28,321 nucleotides of DNA from an uncultured Collinsella sp. (lineage in GTDB: Bacteria; Actinomycetota; Coriobacteriia; Coriobacteriales; Coriobacteriaceae), in contig UQIS01000034.1 in the NCBI GenBank assembly GCA_900541245.1, positions 1-28,321 on the forward strand, in the 5' to 3' direction. This document shows, piece by piece, positions 1-6,635 of the stretch (position 1 is the first letter of the stretch; each line of letters opens with the position of its first letter). The translations under genes were made by a program, and so were the position numbers. Under the pieces are notes generated by a model that saw nothing but the letters and a program-made list of their open reading frames with translations, was not told where the DNA came from and did no database searches.

Positions 1-417
1 GGGCGCCGGGATCGGCGCCATGAGGGCCGACCACGCCCTCGAGTTCTCCGACCTGGCCATGTACCAGGAGACCACCCGCTCGCCGCTGCAGCATATGAGC
101 ACGACGAGGTCGCGCGCGACCCAGATCCCGTCGACGTAGAGCACGCGGTGCAGCTCGCCGTCGGGGACGGGCATCGGCCAGACCTCCCAGAACTCGGCCG
201 TCCTGCGCCTGAAGGACCGCCCGCCGCCCGGCATCGCCGCCTGGGAGTCCTTCGAGAGGAGCCACCCGAGGAACTCGTCCAGCCTCGTCGCCGTGTCGTC
301 GTACCTCACAGTCGTCGACGCGCCGCAGGCCGTGCACCTCCACCGCTGGGACCCCGATGAGGTCCTGCCGTTGCGCTTGGTCCGACCGCCGCAGTAGGGG
401 CAATAAACGGCCTTCAT
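1..417 (-). CDS. IS1249/IS256-like transposase, N-terminal part (cut by window edge)
   Basis: Reading the minus strand from the ATG at 417 gives 139 open codons running off the window start, so only the N-terminal part is visible. It begins with a zinc ribbon: C6-x2-C9 and C28-x2-C31, with a basic stretch between (RTKRNGRTS). The segment after it (around residues 47-75, DEFLGWLLSKDSQA then RSFRRRTAEFW) and the YVDGIW segment with D96 resemble the IS1249-type transposases of actinobacteria as I know them; D96 would be the first acidic residue of the RNase H-like catalytic core. An SD-like GAAGAGG lies five or so bases before the ATG. Whether the element is intact cannot be judged because the catalytic C-terminal part lies outside the window. 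Family assignment is by recalled motif similarity, without a search. Confidence 0.8.
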   Translation of the reverse strand, partial: MKAVYCPYCGGRTKRNGRTSSGSQRWRCTACGASTTVRYDDTATRLDEFLGWLLSKDSQAAMPGGGRSFRRRTAEFWEVWPMPVPDGELHRVLYVDGIWVARDLVVLICCSGERVVSWYMARSENSRAWSALMAPIPAP

Positions 418-489
418 GGGCACCTCTTCCGAAAGGGTATTTAACGGTTCCGGAAAAGGTTATCTACCTGCGGGAACGATAGGCAACCG

Positions 490-595
490 GACACACATTC
501 TGTCCGAGCGGTTAAAAGCGGGCACGGAATTTAAACGGCTGAAAAAGGGGCATCGACCTGCGCCGATGCCCCTAAAGCAGACACACATTTTGTCC
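490..595. repeat. Two copies of GACACACATTYTGTCC
   Basis: GACACACATTCTGTCC at 490-505 and GACACACATTTTGTCC at 580-595 differ by one base and are 90 bases apart in direct orientation. Each is itself an imperfect palindrome: at 488-506 the arms CGGACA and TGTCCG flank seven bases. They lie just upstream of the transposase start, so they could be transposase-binding sites in the element's end or operators. Neither reading can be chosen from this sequence alone. Confidence 0.5.
547..572 (-). terminator. Intrinsic terminator, minus strand
   Basis: The 9-bp arms GGGGCATCG (547-555) and CGATGCCCC (564-572) flank an 8-base loop. Five As at 542-546 become a U-run directly after the stem on the minus strand. 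This is the only hairpin of the cluster with a clear U-tract and is probably the final stop for minus-strand transcripts coming from the arginine operon. Confidence 0.7.
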
Positions 596-651
596 TATAA
601 GCCACGATTGAACGTCAGATTGCCGCTCTGGCGGGCTTGCAGCGTCGAGTG

Positions 652-679
652 GTTCCGGCGTTTGGTAAAACGCCGGAAC
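652..679. terminator. Hairpin with 12-bp perfect stem
   Basis: GTTCCGGCGTTT (652-663) pairs with AAACGCCGGAAC (668-679) across a 4-base loop. There is no long U-tract on either side, although the A/T pairs at the loop are typical of Coriobacteria intergenic stems. It may be an accessory terminator or an RNA stability element. Confidence 0.45.
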
Positions 680-687
680 ACAAGAGC

Positions 688-718
688 GCCCCCTCCCGCG
701 CACGGAACGGGAGGGGGC
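688..718. terminator. GC-rich 11-bp hairpin
   Basis: GCCCCCTCCCG (688-698) pairs with CGGGAGGGGGC (708-718) over a 9-base loop. No U-tract follows on either strand, so termination would be weak or factor-dependent. Confidence 0.45.
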
Positions 719-734
719 TAAAGGTAGGAGTCTA

Positions 735-788
735 CCGGTGGGTTGACCCCACCGGACAGACGATGACCAGGTGATCCTTTACAGGATC
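735..788. other. Two further hairpins downstream of the YfcC gene
   Basis: CCGGTGGG (735-742) pairs with CCCACCGG (748-755), and GATCCT (773-778) pairs with AGGATC (783-788). They lie 30-90 bases beyond the YfcC stop codon on the transcribed strand. Together with the three hairpins further on they could fold into a compact 3' UTR. There is no T-tract. Confidence 0.4.
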
Positions 789-820
789 GTCAAGGTTTCC
801 GTGGGGTACCCGTTGGGTAC

Positions 821-2299
821 TTAGATCAGCACGCAGGCGACGGTCAGGATGACGGCGCAGACGACGGAGAGAGCGACAATGAGCTTAAGGGCAAACTTGA
901 GCCAGGTCGTCCACTCGATCTTGGCCAGGGCGAGACCGCCCATGATGGCGCCGGAGGTCGGGGTGAACAGGTTCACGACACCGATGGCGGCGGAGAAGAT
1001 CATGACCATGACCTCGGGCGAGAAGCCGAGCTTAACAGCCAGCGGTCCCATGATGGGCATGGAGACGGTAGCCATACCAGAGGTCGAGGGGATCAGGAAG
1101 GACAGGCCGAAGTAGACCAGGAAGCTCATGGGAGCGAAGATCACGCCGGACAGGCCAGCCAGAGCATTGGCGGCAGCGTCGAGGACGAAGACGTCGAGGC
1201 CGGTGTTAGCCATGAGGACGGAGATACCACGGGCGAGGGCGATGACGAGAACAACGGACATCATGTCGGCAGCGCCGGTGATGAAGGTGTTGACGATCTG
1301 CTTCTCGGACAGGCCACCGATGATACCGATCAGGACGGCCATGAGGAAGAACCAGGTGGAAGCCTCGTCGAAGTACCACTGGCCAATGGGCAGGCCGGTG
1401 ATCAGGGCAGACCAGCCCTGGACGACGGCGTTACCGTCGGCGTCGTAGACAGCGCCAGCGTCGAAGAAGTTAGCGACGCCCTCGTTGAGGTCGGCCAGCG
1501 GAATGAAGCCGACGATCATGACGACGAAGGTGAAGGCGAAGGCAATCAGAACACCCTTCTGACGACCGGTGAGCTTGACCTCCTTGTGGACCTCGGAAGC
1601 AGCCTTGCCGTGAGCCTCTTCGGCGTCCTTGAGCTCCTGCATCGACAGGATGGTGGAACCCTTGTCAGCCTTGACCTTCTTGGCGTAGCTCATCACGAAG
1701 AAGATGGACATAGCGGTAGTGACAATCCACAGGACGGCACCGAGGCCGATGATGATGGACTGGTTGACCTCAATGCCAACGCCGGTCAGAGCGTCGACGG
1801 CAGCGCCGACGGCGAACGGGTTAACCGTGGAGCCCAGGCAGCCGCAGCCAGCGCCGAGCAGGACGGTAGCGGCACCGACCATGGGGTCGAAGCCAGCAGC
1901 CATCATGGTAGCGGCGAGCAGGGCGTAGAAGGGAACGGTCTCCTCGCACATACCATAGGTGGTACCACCGAGGGAGAAGATGAGCATCAGCACGGGAATG
2001 AGCATAATCTCGTTGCCCTTAAGCTTCTGCACCAGAACGGCGATGCCGTTGTCCAGGGCGCCGGTCTCGGTCATCATACCGAGGAAGCCGCCCAGGATCA
2101 TAACGAAGAGGCAGACGGGCAGAGCGTCAGCGAAGCCCTTAATCGGGGCGGTGCAGAAATCGCTCAGACGGGCGGCAGTAACCGCGCCGCCGGACGTGCC
2201 GGAGACGATAACGGTAATCACTGCGACAATTGCCAGCAGAGCAAGAAGAATGGTGAACGATGAAGGCATACCGCGCTTTTTCTTAGCGGTCTCAGTCAT
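821..2299 (-). CDS. YfcC/DcuC-family membrane carrier, probable arginine/ornithine (basic amino acid) transporter
   Basis: This is a 492-residue integral membrane protein with about a dozen hydrophobic stretches, the first at residues 11-33. It belongs to the C4-dicarboxylate anaerobic carrier (YfcC) family: it shows GSTVNPFAVG in the first half and IPSTSGMATVSMP and LFTPTSGAIMGG in the second, the paired re-entrant-type motifs of that group. Full length for the family is about 470-510. The start at 2299 was chosen because a purine-rich AAGGGGGG lies nine bases upstream; ATGs at 2326 and 2308 are in frame but overlap that SD. It is the last gene of arcA1-argF-YfcC. Family members beside arginine deiminase genes are commonly taken to be arginine/ornithine exchangers in place of ArcD. 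The substrate here is inferred from context only. Confidence 0.85.
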   Translation of the reverse strand: MTETAKKKRGMPSSFTILLALLAIVAVITVIVSGTSGGAVTAARLSDFCTAPIKGFADALPVCLFVMILGGFLGMMTETGALDNGIAVLVQKLKGNEIMLIPVLMLIFSLGGTTYGMCEETVPFYALLAATMMAAGFDPMVGAATVLLGAGCGCLGSTVNPFAVGAAVDALTGVGIEVNQSIIIGLGAVLWIVTTAMSIFFVMSYAKKVKADKGSTILSMQELKDAEEAHGKAASEVHKEVKLTGRQKGVLIAFAFTFVVMIVGFIPLADLNEGVANFFDAGAVYDADGNAVVQGWSALITGLPIGQWYFDEASTWFFLMAVLIGIIGGLSEKQIVNTFITGAADMMSVVLVIALARGISVLMANTGLDVFVLDAAANALAGLSGVIFAPMSFLVYFGLSFLIPSTSGMATVSMPIMGPLAVKLGFSPEVMVMIFSAAIGVVNLFTPTSGAIMGGLALAKIEWTTWLKFALKLIVALSVVCAVILTVACVLI

Positions 2300-2446
2300 A
2301 GTTCTCATCCCCCCTTCATAAATCATTTACTGATCTCGCCAGAAGCGGCTCTTCCGTGCCGTGCCTGCCGCTTGATGCGAGATTATTACCAGATAAAACC
2401 GCTCGGGGTGTGCAGCAATACACCCCGAGCGAGATGCTAGATGCTC
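2300..2446 (-). other. Spacer between ornithine carbamoyltransferase and YfcC genes, with SD and hairpin
   Basis: The 147-base gap holds the hairpin at 2401-2430 and the AAGGGGGG ribosome site for the YfcC gene. No clear second promoter was recognised, so the carrier is probably expressed by readthrough. Confidence 0.5.
2401..2430 (-). terminator. Terminator or attenuator between ornithine carbamoyltransferase and YfcC genes
   Basis: GCTCGGGGTGT (2401-2411) pairs perfectly with ACACCCCGAGC (2420-2430) over eight bases. On the minus strand the stem is followed by GGTTTTATC, a short U-tract. It sits 16 bases after the upstream gene's stop, so it could reduce carrier expression relative to the enzymes. 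Confidence 0.6.
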
Positions 2447-3442
2447 TTACTTGAGCGTAGCATACATGACAGCCTTGATGGTGTGCATGCGGTTCTCGGC
2501 CTCGTCGAAGACCTTGGAAGCGGGGCTCTCGAAGACCTCGTCGGTGACCTCCTGCTCGGTGATGCCGAACTGCTCGCACTTCTCGGCGCCAATGGTGGTG
2601 TTGGTGTCGTGGAAGCTGGGCAGGCAGTGCAGGAAGATGGCACCCGGGTTGGCCATAGCCATGACCTCGGAGGTGACACGATACGGGGTGAGCTGAGCGA
2701 TGCGCTCGGCCCAGACCTCGTCGGGCTCGCCCATGGAGACCCACACGTCGGTGTAGATAACGTCGGCACCGGTGACGCCGTCCTTGACGTCGGTGGTCAG
2801 CTTGATGGTGCAGCCGTTGGCCTCGGCGATGGGCTTGCAGGCCTCGATGACGTCGTCAGCGGGCATGCACTCCTCGGGGCCGCAGGCCACGAAGTTCATG
2901 CCGAGCTTGGAGCAGACGACCATGAGGGAGCGAGCGACATTGTTCTTGCAGTCGCCCATGAAGACGAGGGTCTTGCCCTTGATGTCGTAGTTGAAGTTCT
3001 CCTGGACGGTCAGGATGTCGGCGAGCATCTGGGTGGGGTGCCACTCGGTGGTCAGGCCGTTCCACACGGGCACGCCGGACTTAGCAGCGAGCTCCTCGAC
3101 GTCGTCCTGGGCAAAGCCACGGAACTCGATGCCGTCATACATGCGGCCGAGAACGCGGGCGGTGTCCTCGATGGACTCCTTCTTGCCCATCTGCGACGAA
3201 CCCGGATCGAGGTAGGTGACGCCCATGCCCAGATCCATGCCACCGACCTCGAAGGCGCAGCGGGTACGAGTAGAGGTCTTCTGGAAGAGCAGAACGATGT
3301 TCTTGCCCTCGAGATAGCGGTGCGGAACGCCAGCGCGCTTCATATCCTTGAAGTTCTTGGAGAGCTTGAGCAGGTACTCGATCTCCTCGGTGGTGAGGTC
3401 GAGAAGCTTGAGGAAGCTACGGCCGGAAAGGTTAACACCCAT
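2447..3442 (-). CDS. arcB: Ornithine carbamoyltransferase, catabolic (arcB/argF type)
   Basis: This 331-residue protein is full length for ornithine carbamoyltransferase. The carbamoyl-phosphate loop STRTR is at residues 57-61, HPTQ at 135-138, the ornithine-side SMGE at 236-239 and HCLPSFHD, with the catalytic cysteine, at 272-279. These together point to ornithine rather than aspartate or putrescine as the acceptor. In the arginine deiminase pathway the enzyme works on citrulline plus phosphate, giving ornithine and carbamoyl phosphate. The start is supported by AAAGGA about eight bases upstream. The gene sits 105 bases after arcA1 in the same direction, which favours the catabolic role; the anabolic name argF would describe the same family. 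No other arginine biosynthesis gene is near. Confidence 0.93.
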   Translation of the reverse strand: MGVNLSGRSFLKLLDLTTEEIEYLLKLSKNFKDMKRAGVPHRYLEGKNIVLLFQKTSTRTRCAFEVGGMDLGMGVTYLDPGSSQMGKKESIEDTARVLGRMYDGIEFRGFAQDDVEELAAKSGVPVWNGLTTEWHPTQMLADILTVQENFNYDIKGKTLVFMGDCKNNVARSLMVVCSKLGMNFVACGPEECMPADDVIEACKPIAEANGCTIKLTTDVKDGVTGADVIYTDVWVSMGEPDEVWAERIAQLTPYRVTSEVMAMANPGAIFLHCLPSFHDTNTTIGAEKCEQFGITEQEVTDEVFESPASKVFDEAENRMHTIKAVMYATLK

Positions 3443-3487
3443 GGTTTGATTCCTTTCGAAGAAATGAATTACGTAAGTATTAGTGGT

Positions 3488-3535
3488 GCCCGTTTAACGG
3501 GCGAAGCCGGTGCGGTTGTAGGGGGACCGCACCGG
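3488..3535 (-). other. Tandem hairpins between arcA1 and ornithine carbamoyltransferase gene
   Basis: CCGGTGCGGT (3507-3516) pairs with ACCGCACCGG (3526-3535), and the palindromic GCCCGTT/AACGGGC pair spans 3488-3502. Neither has a T-tract, so they look more like partial terminators or mRNA processing/stability structures within the operon than full stops. Confidence 0.45.
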
Positions 3536-3547
3536 AAACGGAAAGAC

Positions 3548-4789
3548 TTAGAGGTCCTCGCGCCAGAAGGGCATGCTCATGCAGCGCGGGCCGCCGCGGC
3601 CGCGGGAGAGCTCGGCGGAGGGCACGACGAGAAGGTCCAGGCCCTCCTTGTACAGCACGTCGTTGGTGACGGTGTTGCGGGCGTAGACGCAGATCTTGCC
3701 GGGCTCGACGCACAGGGTGTTGGAGCCGTCGTTCCACTGCTCGCGGGAGGCCGCGATCGGGTCGCCGCCGCCGCAGGGGATCAGCTTGACCTGGTCGACG
3801 CCGGTGGCGTCCTCCAGGACGTGCTCGAGGGTGTCCTCGATCAGGCGGATGTTCACGTCGCCCGGGTTCTTGCCGGCGGTCAGCTCGTAGACGCGCAGGG
3901 TGCCCATGATGGCGGGGTGGATCGTGAACTTATCGACGTCGATCTGGGTGAAGACCGTGTCGAGGTGCATGAAGGCGCGCGAGACCGGGATATCGAAGGC
4001 CAGGATGCGCTCGACCTTGGAGTCGGAGTTCCAGAAGATGTTCTGGGCCATGACGTCGATCGCGGCGGCCTGGGTGCGCTGGGAGATGCCGACGGCGAGG
4101 GTCTTCTCGTTGATGTTCAGCACGTCGCCGCCCTCGGTGTGGAACTGGCAGTCGCGGCGGAAGTACAGCGAGACGTCCTTGTAGTCGGGGTGGTACTTGA
4201 AGATGTACTTGCCGTACAGGGTCTCGCGGTTGCGGGTGACCGAGTACATGCGGTTGAGGTTGACGCCCTCGCCGATGACCGCGAACGGGTCGCGGGTGAA
4301 GTAGAGGTTGGGCATCGGGTCGATGATCAGGTCGGACTCGGACTCGGAGTTGACCAGGGAGTCGAGGGTCGTGGACGCCGTGAGGGGCATGTCGATCTCG
4401 GACTTGGTCATGCCGGCCATGGTCTTCTTGACGAACTCGAGGTTGTCCTCGATGGAGTCCAGCTTCTCGCGGACGATCTGCGGCATGTGCTGGCCGCGGA
4501 TGCCGGCCTCGGCGATGTACTGGTCGGTGAACTCGGCGCGGGCGCCGGGGACCTGGTCGAACACCTCGGCGACGAGGTTCTCGAGATAGAGGACCTCCAC
4601 GCCCTGGTCCCTCAGGATCTGGGCGAAGGTGTCGTGCTCCTGCTGCGCGACCTCCAGGAACGGGACGTCGTCGAACAGGAGTCGCTCGAGCTCGTCGGGC
4701 GGCAGGTTGAGGAGCTCGTCGCCGGGACGGTGCAGGCAGACCTTCCTGAGCTTGCCGATCTCGGAAGGCACGTGCAGACCTTTCGTCAT
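3548..4789 (-). CDS. arcA: Arginine deiminase, copy 1
   Basis: This 413-residue enzyme hydrolyses arginine to citrulline and ammonia in the cytoplasm, the first step of the arginine deiminase pathway. It is full length. The guanidino-modifying fold residues are in place: FTRDP at 164-168 (D167), HTEGGD at 217-222 (E219), MHLDT at 274-278 (H275, D277) and the nucleophile C403 in GPRCMSMP near the C-terminus. The N-terminus (GKLRKVCLHRPG at 12-23) is also typical. AGGAGG lies only two bases before the ATG and GAAAGG further upstream, so the exact SD use is unclear, but no better start exists. It heads the operon with arcB and the YfcC carrier. The protein is identical to that of 6636-7877. Confidence 0.97.
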   Translation of the reverse strand: MTKGLHVPSEIGKLRKVCLHRPGDELLNLPPDELERLLFDDVPFLEVAQQEHDTFAQILRDQGVEVLYLENLVAEVFDQVPGARAEFTDQYIAEAGIRGQHMPQIVREKLDSIEDNLEFVKKTMAGMTKSEIDMPLTASTTLDSLVNSESESDLIIDPMPNLYFTRDPFAVIGEGVNLNRMYSVTRNRETLYGKYIFKYHPDYKDVSLYFRRDCQFHTEGGDVLNINEKTLAVGISQRTQAAAIDVMAQNIFWNSDSKVERILAFDIPVSRAFMHLDTVFTQIDVDKFTIHPAIMGTLRVYELTAGKNPGDVNIRLIEDTLEHVLEDATGVDQVKLIPCGGGDPIAASREQWNDGSNTLCVEPGKICVYARNTVTNDVLYKEGLDLLVVPSAELSRGRGGPRCMSMPFWREDL

Positions 4790-4871
4790 GGCCTCCTACC
4801 TTTCTTTCGGGCCCTTGTCAGGGCCGATTCGTTAGCGCCCCTCCGTGTGAGGCGTTATTGCTGACGACATA

Positions 4872-4900
4872 TTTATATCCAAAATCAGCTCATACTTCCA
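4872..4900 (-). promoter_or_regulatory. Candidate arcA1 promoter
   Basis: On the minus strand TATAAA (complement of 4872-4877) is preceded, 17 bases away, by TGGAAG (complement of 4895-4900), a poor -35. A poor -35 suits an activator-dependent promoter. The predicted 5' leader is about 75 bases. The assignment is by eye; another TATAAA-like site exists at 4920-4925. Confidence 0.35.
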
Positions 4901-4910
4901 CCTTGCCCCC

Positions 4911-4937
4911 GAACGGTTTTTTATAGGGGGTGAACGG
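4911..4937 (-). promoter_or_regulatory. Two CCGTTC motifs 21 bases apart upstream of arcA1
   Basis: GAACGG occurs at 4911-4916 and 4932-4937 on the plus strand, which is CCGTTC on the transcribed strand. The spacing of 21 bases equals two helical turns. They lie roughly 45 and 70 bases before the predicted transcription start, a normal place for an activator. The factor is unknown; ArgR-like or LuxR-type regulators are possible, but the motif does not clearly match either. Confidence 0.4.
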
Positions 4938-5164
4938 CATACACATATACTTCACGCATGGCACACTTCATCTTAATAAAGCGTATTTACGTGCTTAAAC
5001 GCGTTTTAATCCTAAAATCAAATGGAACTAAACTTTGTTAAACCATCCTCAAATTGCATATTTCCAATAAAGCTATGAATAGAATTAGCGGTTCACACCG
5101 CGTCTCAACCATTTTCATTTTTATTCAGAAAAAAGTTTGTCCTATTCATTTCTGATAAATAAAT

Positions 5165-5197
5165 TACCGTTTACCAGACGCTTGATACCGTTCACCG
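5165..5197 (+). promoter_or_regulatory. Pair of TACCGTTYACC motifs 21 bases apart
   Basis: TACCGTTTACCA (5165-5176) and TACCGTTCACCG (5186-5197) repeat with the same 21-base period as the CCGTTC pair in front of each arcA copy. The second is part of GATACCGTTCAC, which recurs exactly at 8329-8340. This recurrence around the arginine genes suggests a common regulator, but no family was recognised. Confidence 0.4.
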
Positions 5198-5274
5198 GAA
5201 ACTCAGTATAAGGCCCAGCGGATACCGCCTCGCTTTACGGCCCCATTTGTAACAACTTGACTTCTCGGTATAGA

Positions 5275-5312
5275 AAAACGGACCCGCTTCACTAGGGAAA
5301 CGGGTCCGTTTT
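5275..5312. terminator. Bidirectional terminator after aminotransferase gene
   Basis: AAAACGGACCCG (5275-5286) pairs with CGGGTCCGTTTT (5301-5312) over a 14-base loop. On the minus strand the stem is followed by TTTTTC, ending the aminotransferase transcript. On the plus strand a four-base U-run is also present. Confidence 0.8.
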
Positions 5313-5361
5313 CGATTATCTTCGGCTAATTTGGATAAGGCCCCCGAAGACCATCGGAATC

Positions 5362-6486
5362 CTAGCGATCGAACTCCGCCAGCGCCTCGCCCAAAAGCCT
5401 CAGGCCCTCGCGCAGAACGTCCTCGCTCGCGCAGTAGCCCAGGCGTGCGCCGCAAGGAAGCTCAAAACGGCTACCGGGGACCAGCAGCACTCCCCTCTCG
5501 GACAGCAGGCGCCTGCAGAACTCCTCGTCATCCTCGGGAATATCCAGCTGGATAAACGAGATGGACACGCCCTGCGGGGCCGTCCAGGAAACGCGATGCT
5601 GCGTATCGATCCAAGCCTGCGCGATATCGCGGTTGCCAAACACGATCTTGCGATTGCGCTCGAGAATCTTATCCTTGTGTTCAAGCACATAGGTCGCCAG
5701 AGCATCGTTGAACACGCCGCCGCAGATCATGGTGTAATCGCGATAGGTACGGATGCGGTTGGACACCTCTTTGTCGGCCAGGACCCAGCCCACGCGGGCC
5801 GCAGGTGTCGAATAGGTCTTCGACAACGAGTTGGTGACAATGGCCCTCTCGTACACGTCGACCATCGACATAAAGGACTCAGTGTTTTCGAGCGGCAGAT
5901 ATACCTCGTCGCACAGCACGTAGGCGCCCACCGAGCGGGCGATCTCGGCAATCTGGCCGAGCATATCGGCATCGAGCACCGTACCGATGGGGTTAGATGC
6001 GTTGTTTATGCAGATAAGCTTGGTGTTGGGACGCACCAAGCGCTTGAGTTCCTCGATATCGGGCTTCCAGCCGAGTTCCTCGCGAAGCTCCCAATACTCG
6101 ACCTCGGCGCCCAGCGTGCGCGGAATCTCGTAGAGCGGCGCGTAGGTGGGCCACTCGGCGATAACATGGTCGCCGGGCTCGACCACAGCCATGATGGCGT
6201 TGAGGTTAGCGCCCGTGCAGCCATTGGTCTGCAGAATGTGATCGGGATTGACCTCCCGACGATACAGCTTGGCAACCTCGGCCTTAAACTCCGGCGAGCC
6301 CTCGATCCAGCCGTAGTTCATCTTCTCGCGGTCCAGGCGCTCGTAGAACGTGGCGCCGTCCTGTTCATCGAGCGCGCGCAGCTCGCCCATGGTGAGCGAC
6401 GAGATCGTCGACTGGGCGATGTCCCACGTGGCGCTCTTCTCCCAAACGTTGAGCCATTCCTCAACGCCAATCGTCTTGATGTCCAT
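5362..6486 (-). CDS. PLP-dependent aminotransferase, class I/II, substrate unknown
   Basis: This 374-residue fold-type-I enzyme is full length. It has the NNASNPIG segment (about residues 162-169), DEVYLP (193-198), and the Schiff-base lysine K223 in SLSKTYSTPAARVGW. I took the ATG at 6486, because AAGGAG lies seven bases upstream; in-frame ATGs at 6513 and 6540 have no SD and would overlap a hairpin. The substrate cannot be read from sequence. Its position between two identical arcA genes, transcribed in the same direction 149 bases after arcA2, suggests a link to arginine or citrulline metabolism; distant similarity to capreomycidine-synthase-like aminotransferases is possible but untested. 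A terminator follows the gene. Confidence 0.85.
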   Translation of the reverse strand: MDIKTIGVEEWLNVWEKSATWDIAQSTISSLTMGELRALDEQDGATFYERLDREKMNYGWIEGSPEFKAEVAKLYRREVNPDHILQTNGCTGANLNAIMAVVEPGDHVIAEWPTYAPLYEIPRTLGAEVEYWELREELGWKPDIEELKRLVRPNTKLICINNASNPIGTVLDADMLGQIAEIARSVGAYVLCDEVYLPLENTESFMSMVDVYERAIVTNSLSKTYSTPAARVGWVLADKEVSNRIRTYRDYTMICGGVFNDALATYVLEHKDKILERNRKIVFGNRDIAQAWIDTQHRVSWTAPQGVSISFIQLDIPEDDEEFCRRLLSERGVLLVPGSRFELPCGARLGYCASEDVLREGLRLLGEALAEFDR

Positions 6487-6541
6487 GGCCAAGCTCCTTA
6501 CAAAAGCAGTCATCCAATCGTGTTGACGTTCCTCATACAAG

Positions 6542-6575
6542 ATTGGGGCGGTGCGAAAACCCGCACCGCCCCAAT
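6542..6575 (-). terminator. 14-bp hairpin between arcA2 and aminotransferase gene
   Basis: ATTGGGGCGGTGCG (6542-6555) pairs perfectly with CGCACCGCCCCAAT (6562-6575) over six bases. There is no strong T-run after it on the minus strand (CTTGTATG), so it may limit rather than block readthrough from arcA2. It lies 55 bases before the chosen aminotransferase start. Confidence 0.6.
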
Positions 6576-6635
6576 GGGAGACATCTAATGGCAGCTAGAT
6601 GTATGTATTATGACCTGTACGGGTCCTTGAAGACC

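Larger units (their letters stand above)
418..820. other. Gene-free stretch with five hairpins between transposase and YfcC gene
   Basis: No convincing gene lies here. The stretch holds two copies of a 16-base motif (490-505, 580-595) and five inverted repeats: 547-572, 652-679, 688-718, 735-755 and 773-788. Transcripts of the minus-strand arginine operon would run through these hairpins towards the transposase, so some should act as terminators. The left part (418 to about 595) may be the terminal non-coding end of the insertion sequence; the boundary cannot be fixed from one end. Confidence 0.6.
3547..4937. repeat. Direct repeat copy 1 (arcA plus promoter region)
   Basis: This 1391-base block matches 6635-8025 at a constant offset of 3088 bases. 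The translations in three different frames agree exactly between the copies, and the flanking non-coding 148 bases also agree by eye. Identity stops sharply: one base beyond the arcA stop codon on the left, and just after GAACGG on the right. Only a recent duplication or ongoing gene conversion explains such identity in synonymous and non-coding positions. Confidence 0.95.
4938..5361. other. AT-rich gene-free spacer between arcA1 and aminotransferase
   Basis: This spacer is markedly AT-rich against the GC-rich genes on both sides, especially 4940-5165. No open reading frame is convincing. It holds an AATTGCAT (5052-5059), a pair of taccgtt motifs 21 bases apart (5165-5197), a TATAAG (5207-5212) and a bidirectional terminator (5275-5312). 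It probably carries upstream regulatory sites for arcA1 and possibly a short plus-strand RNA. Confidence 0.5.

Noticed and set aside
2441..4864. Very long open frame on the plus strand opposite arcB and arcA1
   Set aside because: It is antisense to two firmly identified genes, is low-complexity (Val/Gly/Asp/Leu-rich) and arises from GC-biased third positions. The copy opposite arcA2 (6543-7952) repeats it because the DNA is duplicated.
5074..5089. ArgR-type box TATGAATAGAATTAGC upstream of arcA1
   Set aside because: Only the first half fits the usual TGAAT-N4-ATTCA pattern, the second half does not, and arcA2 has no equivalent at the same place.
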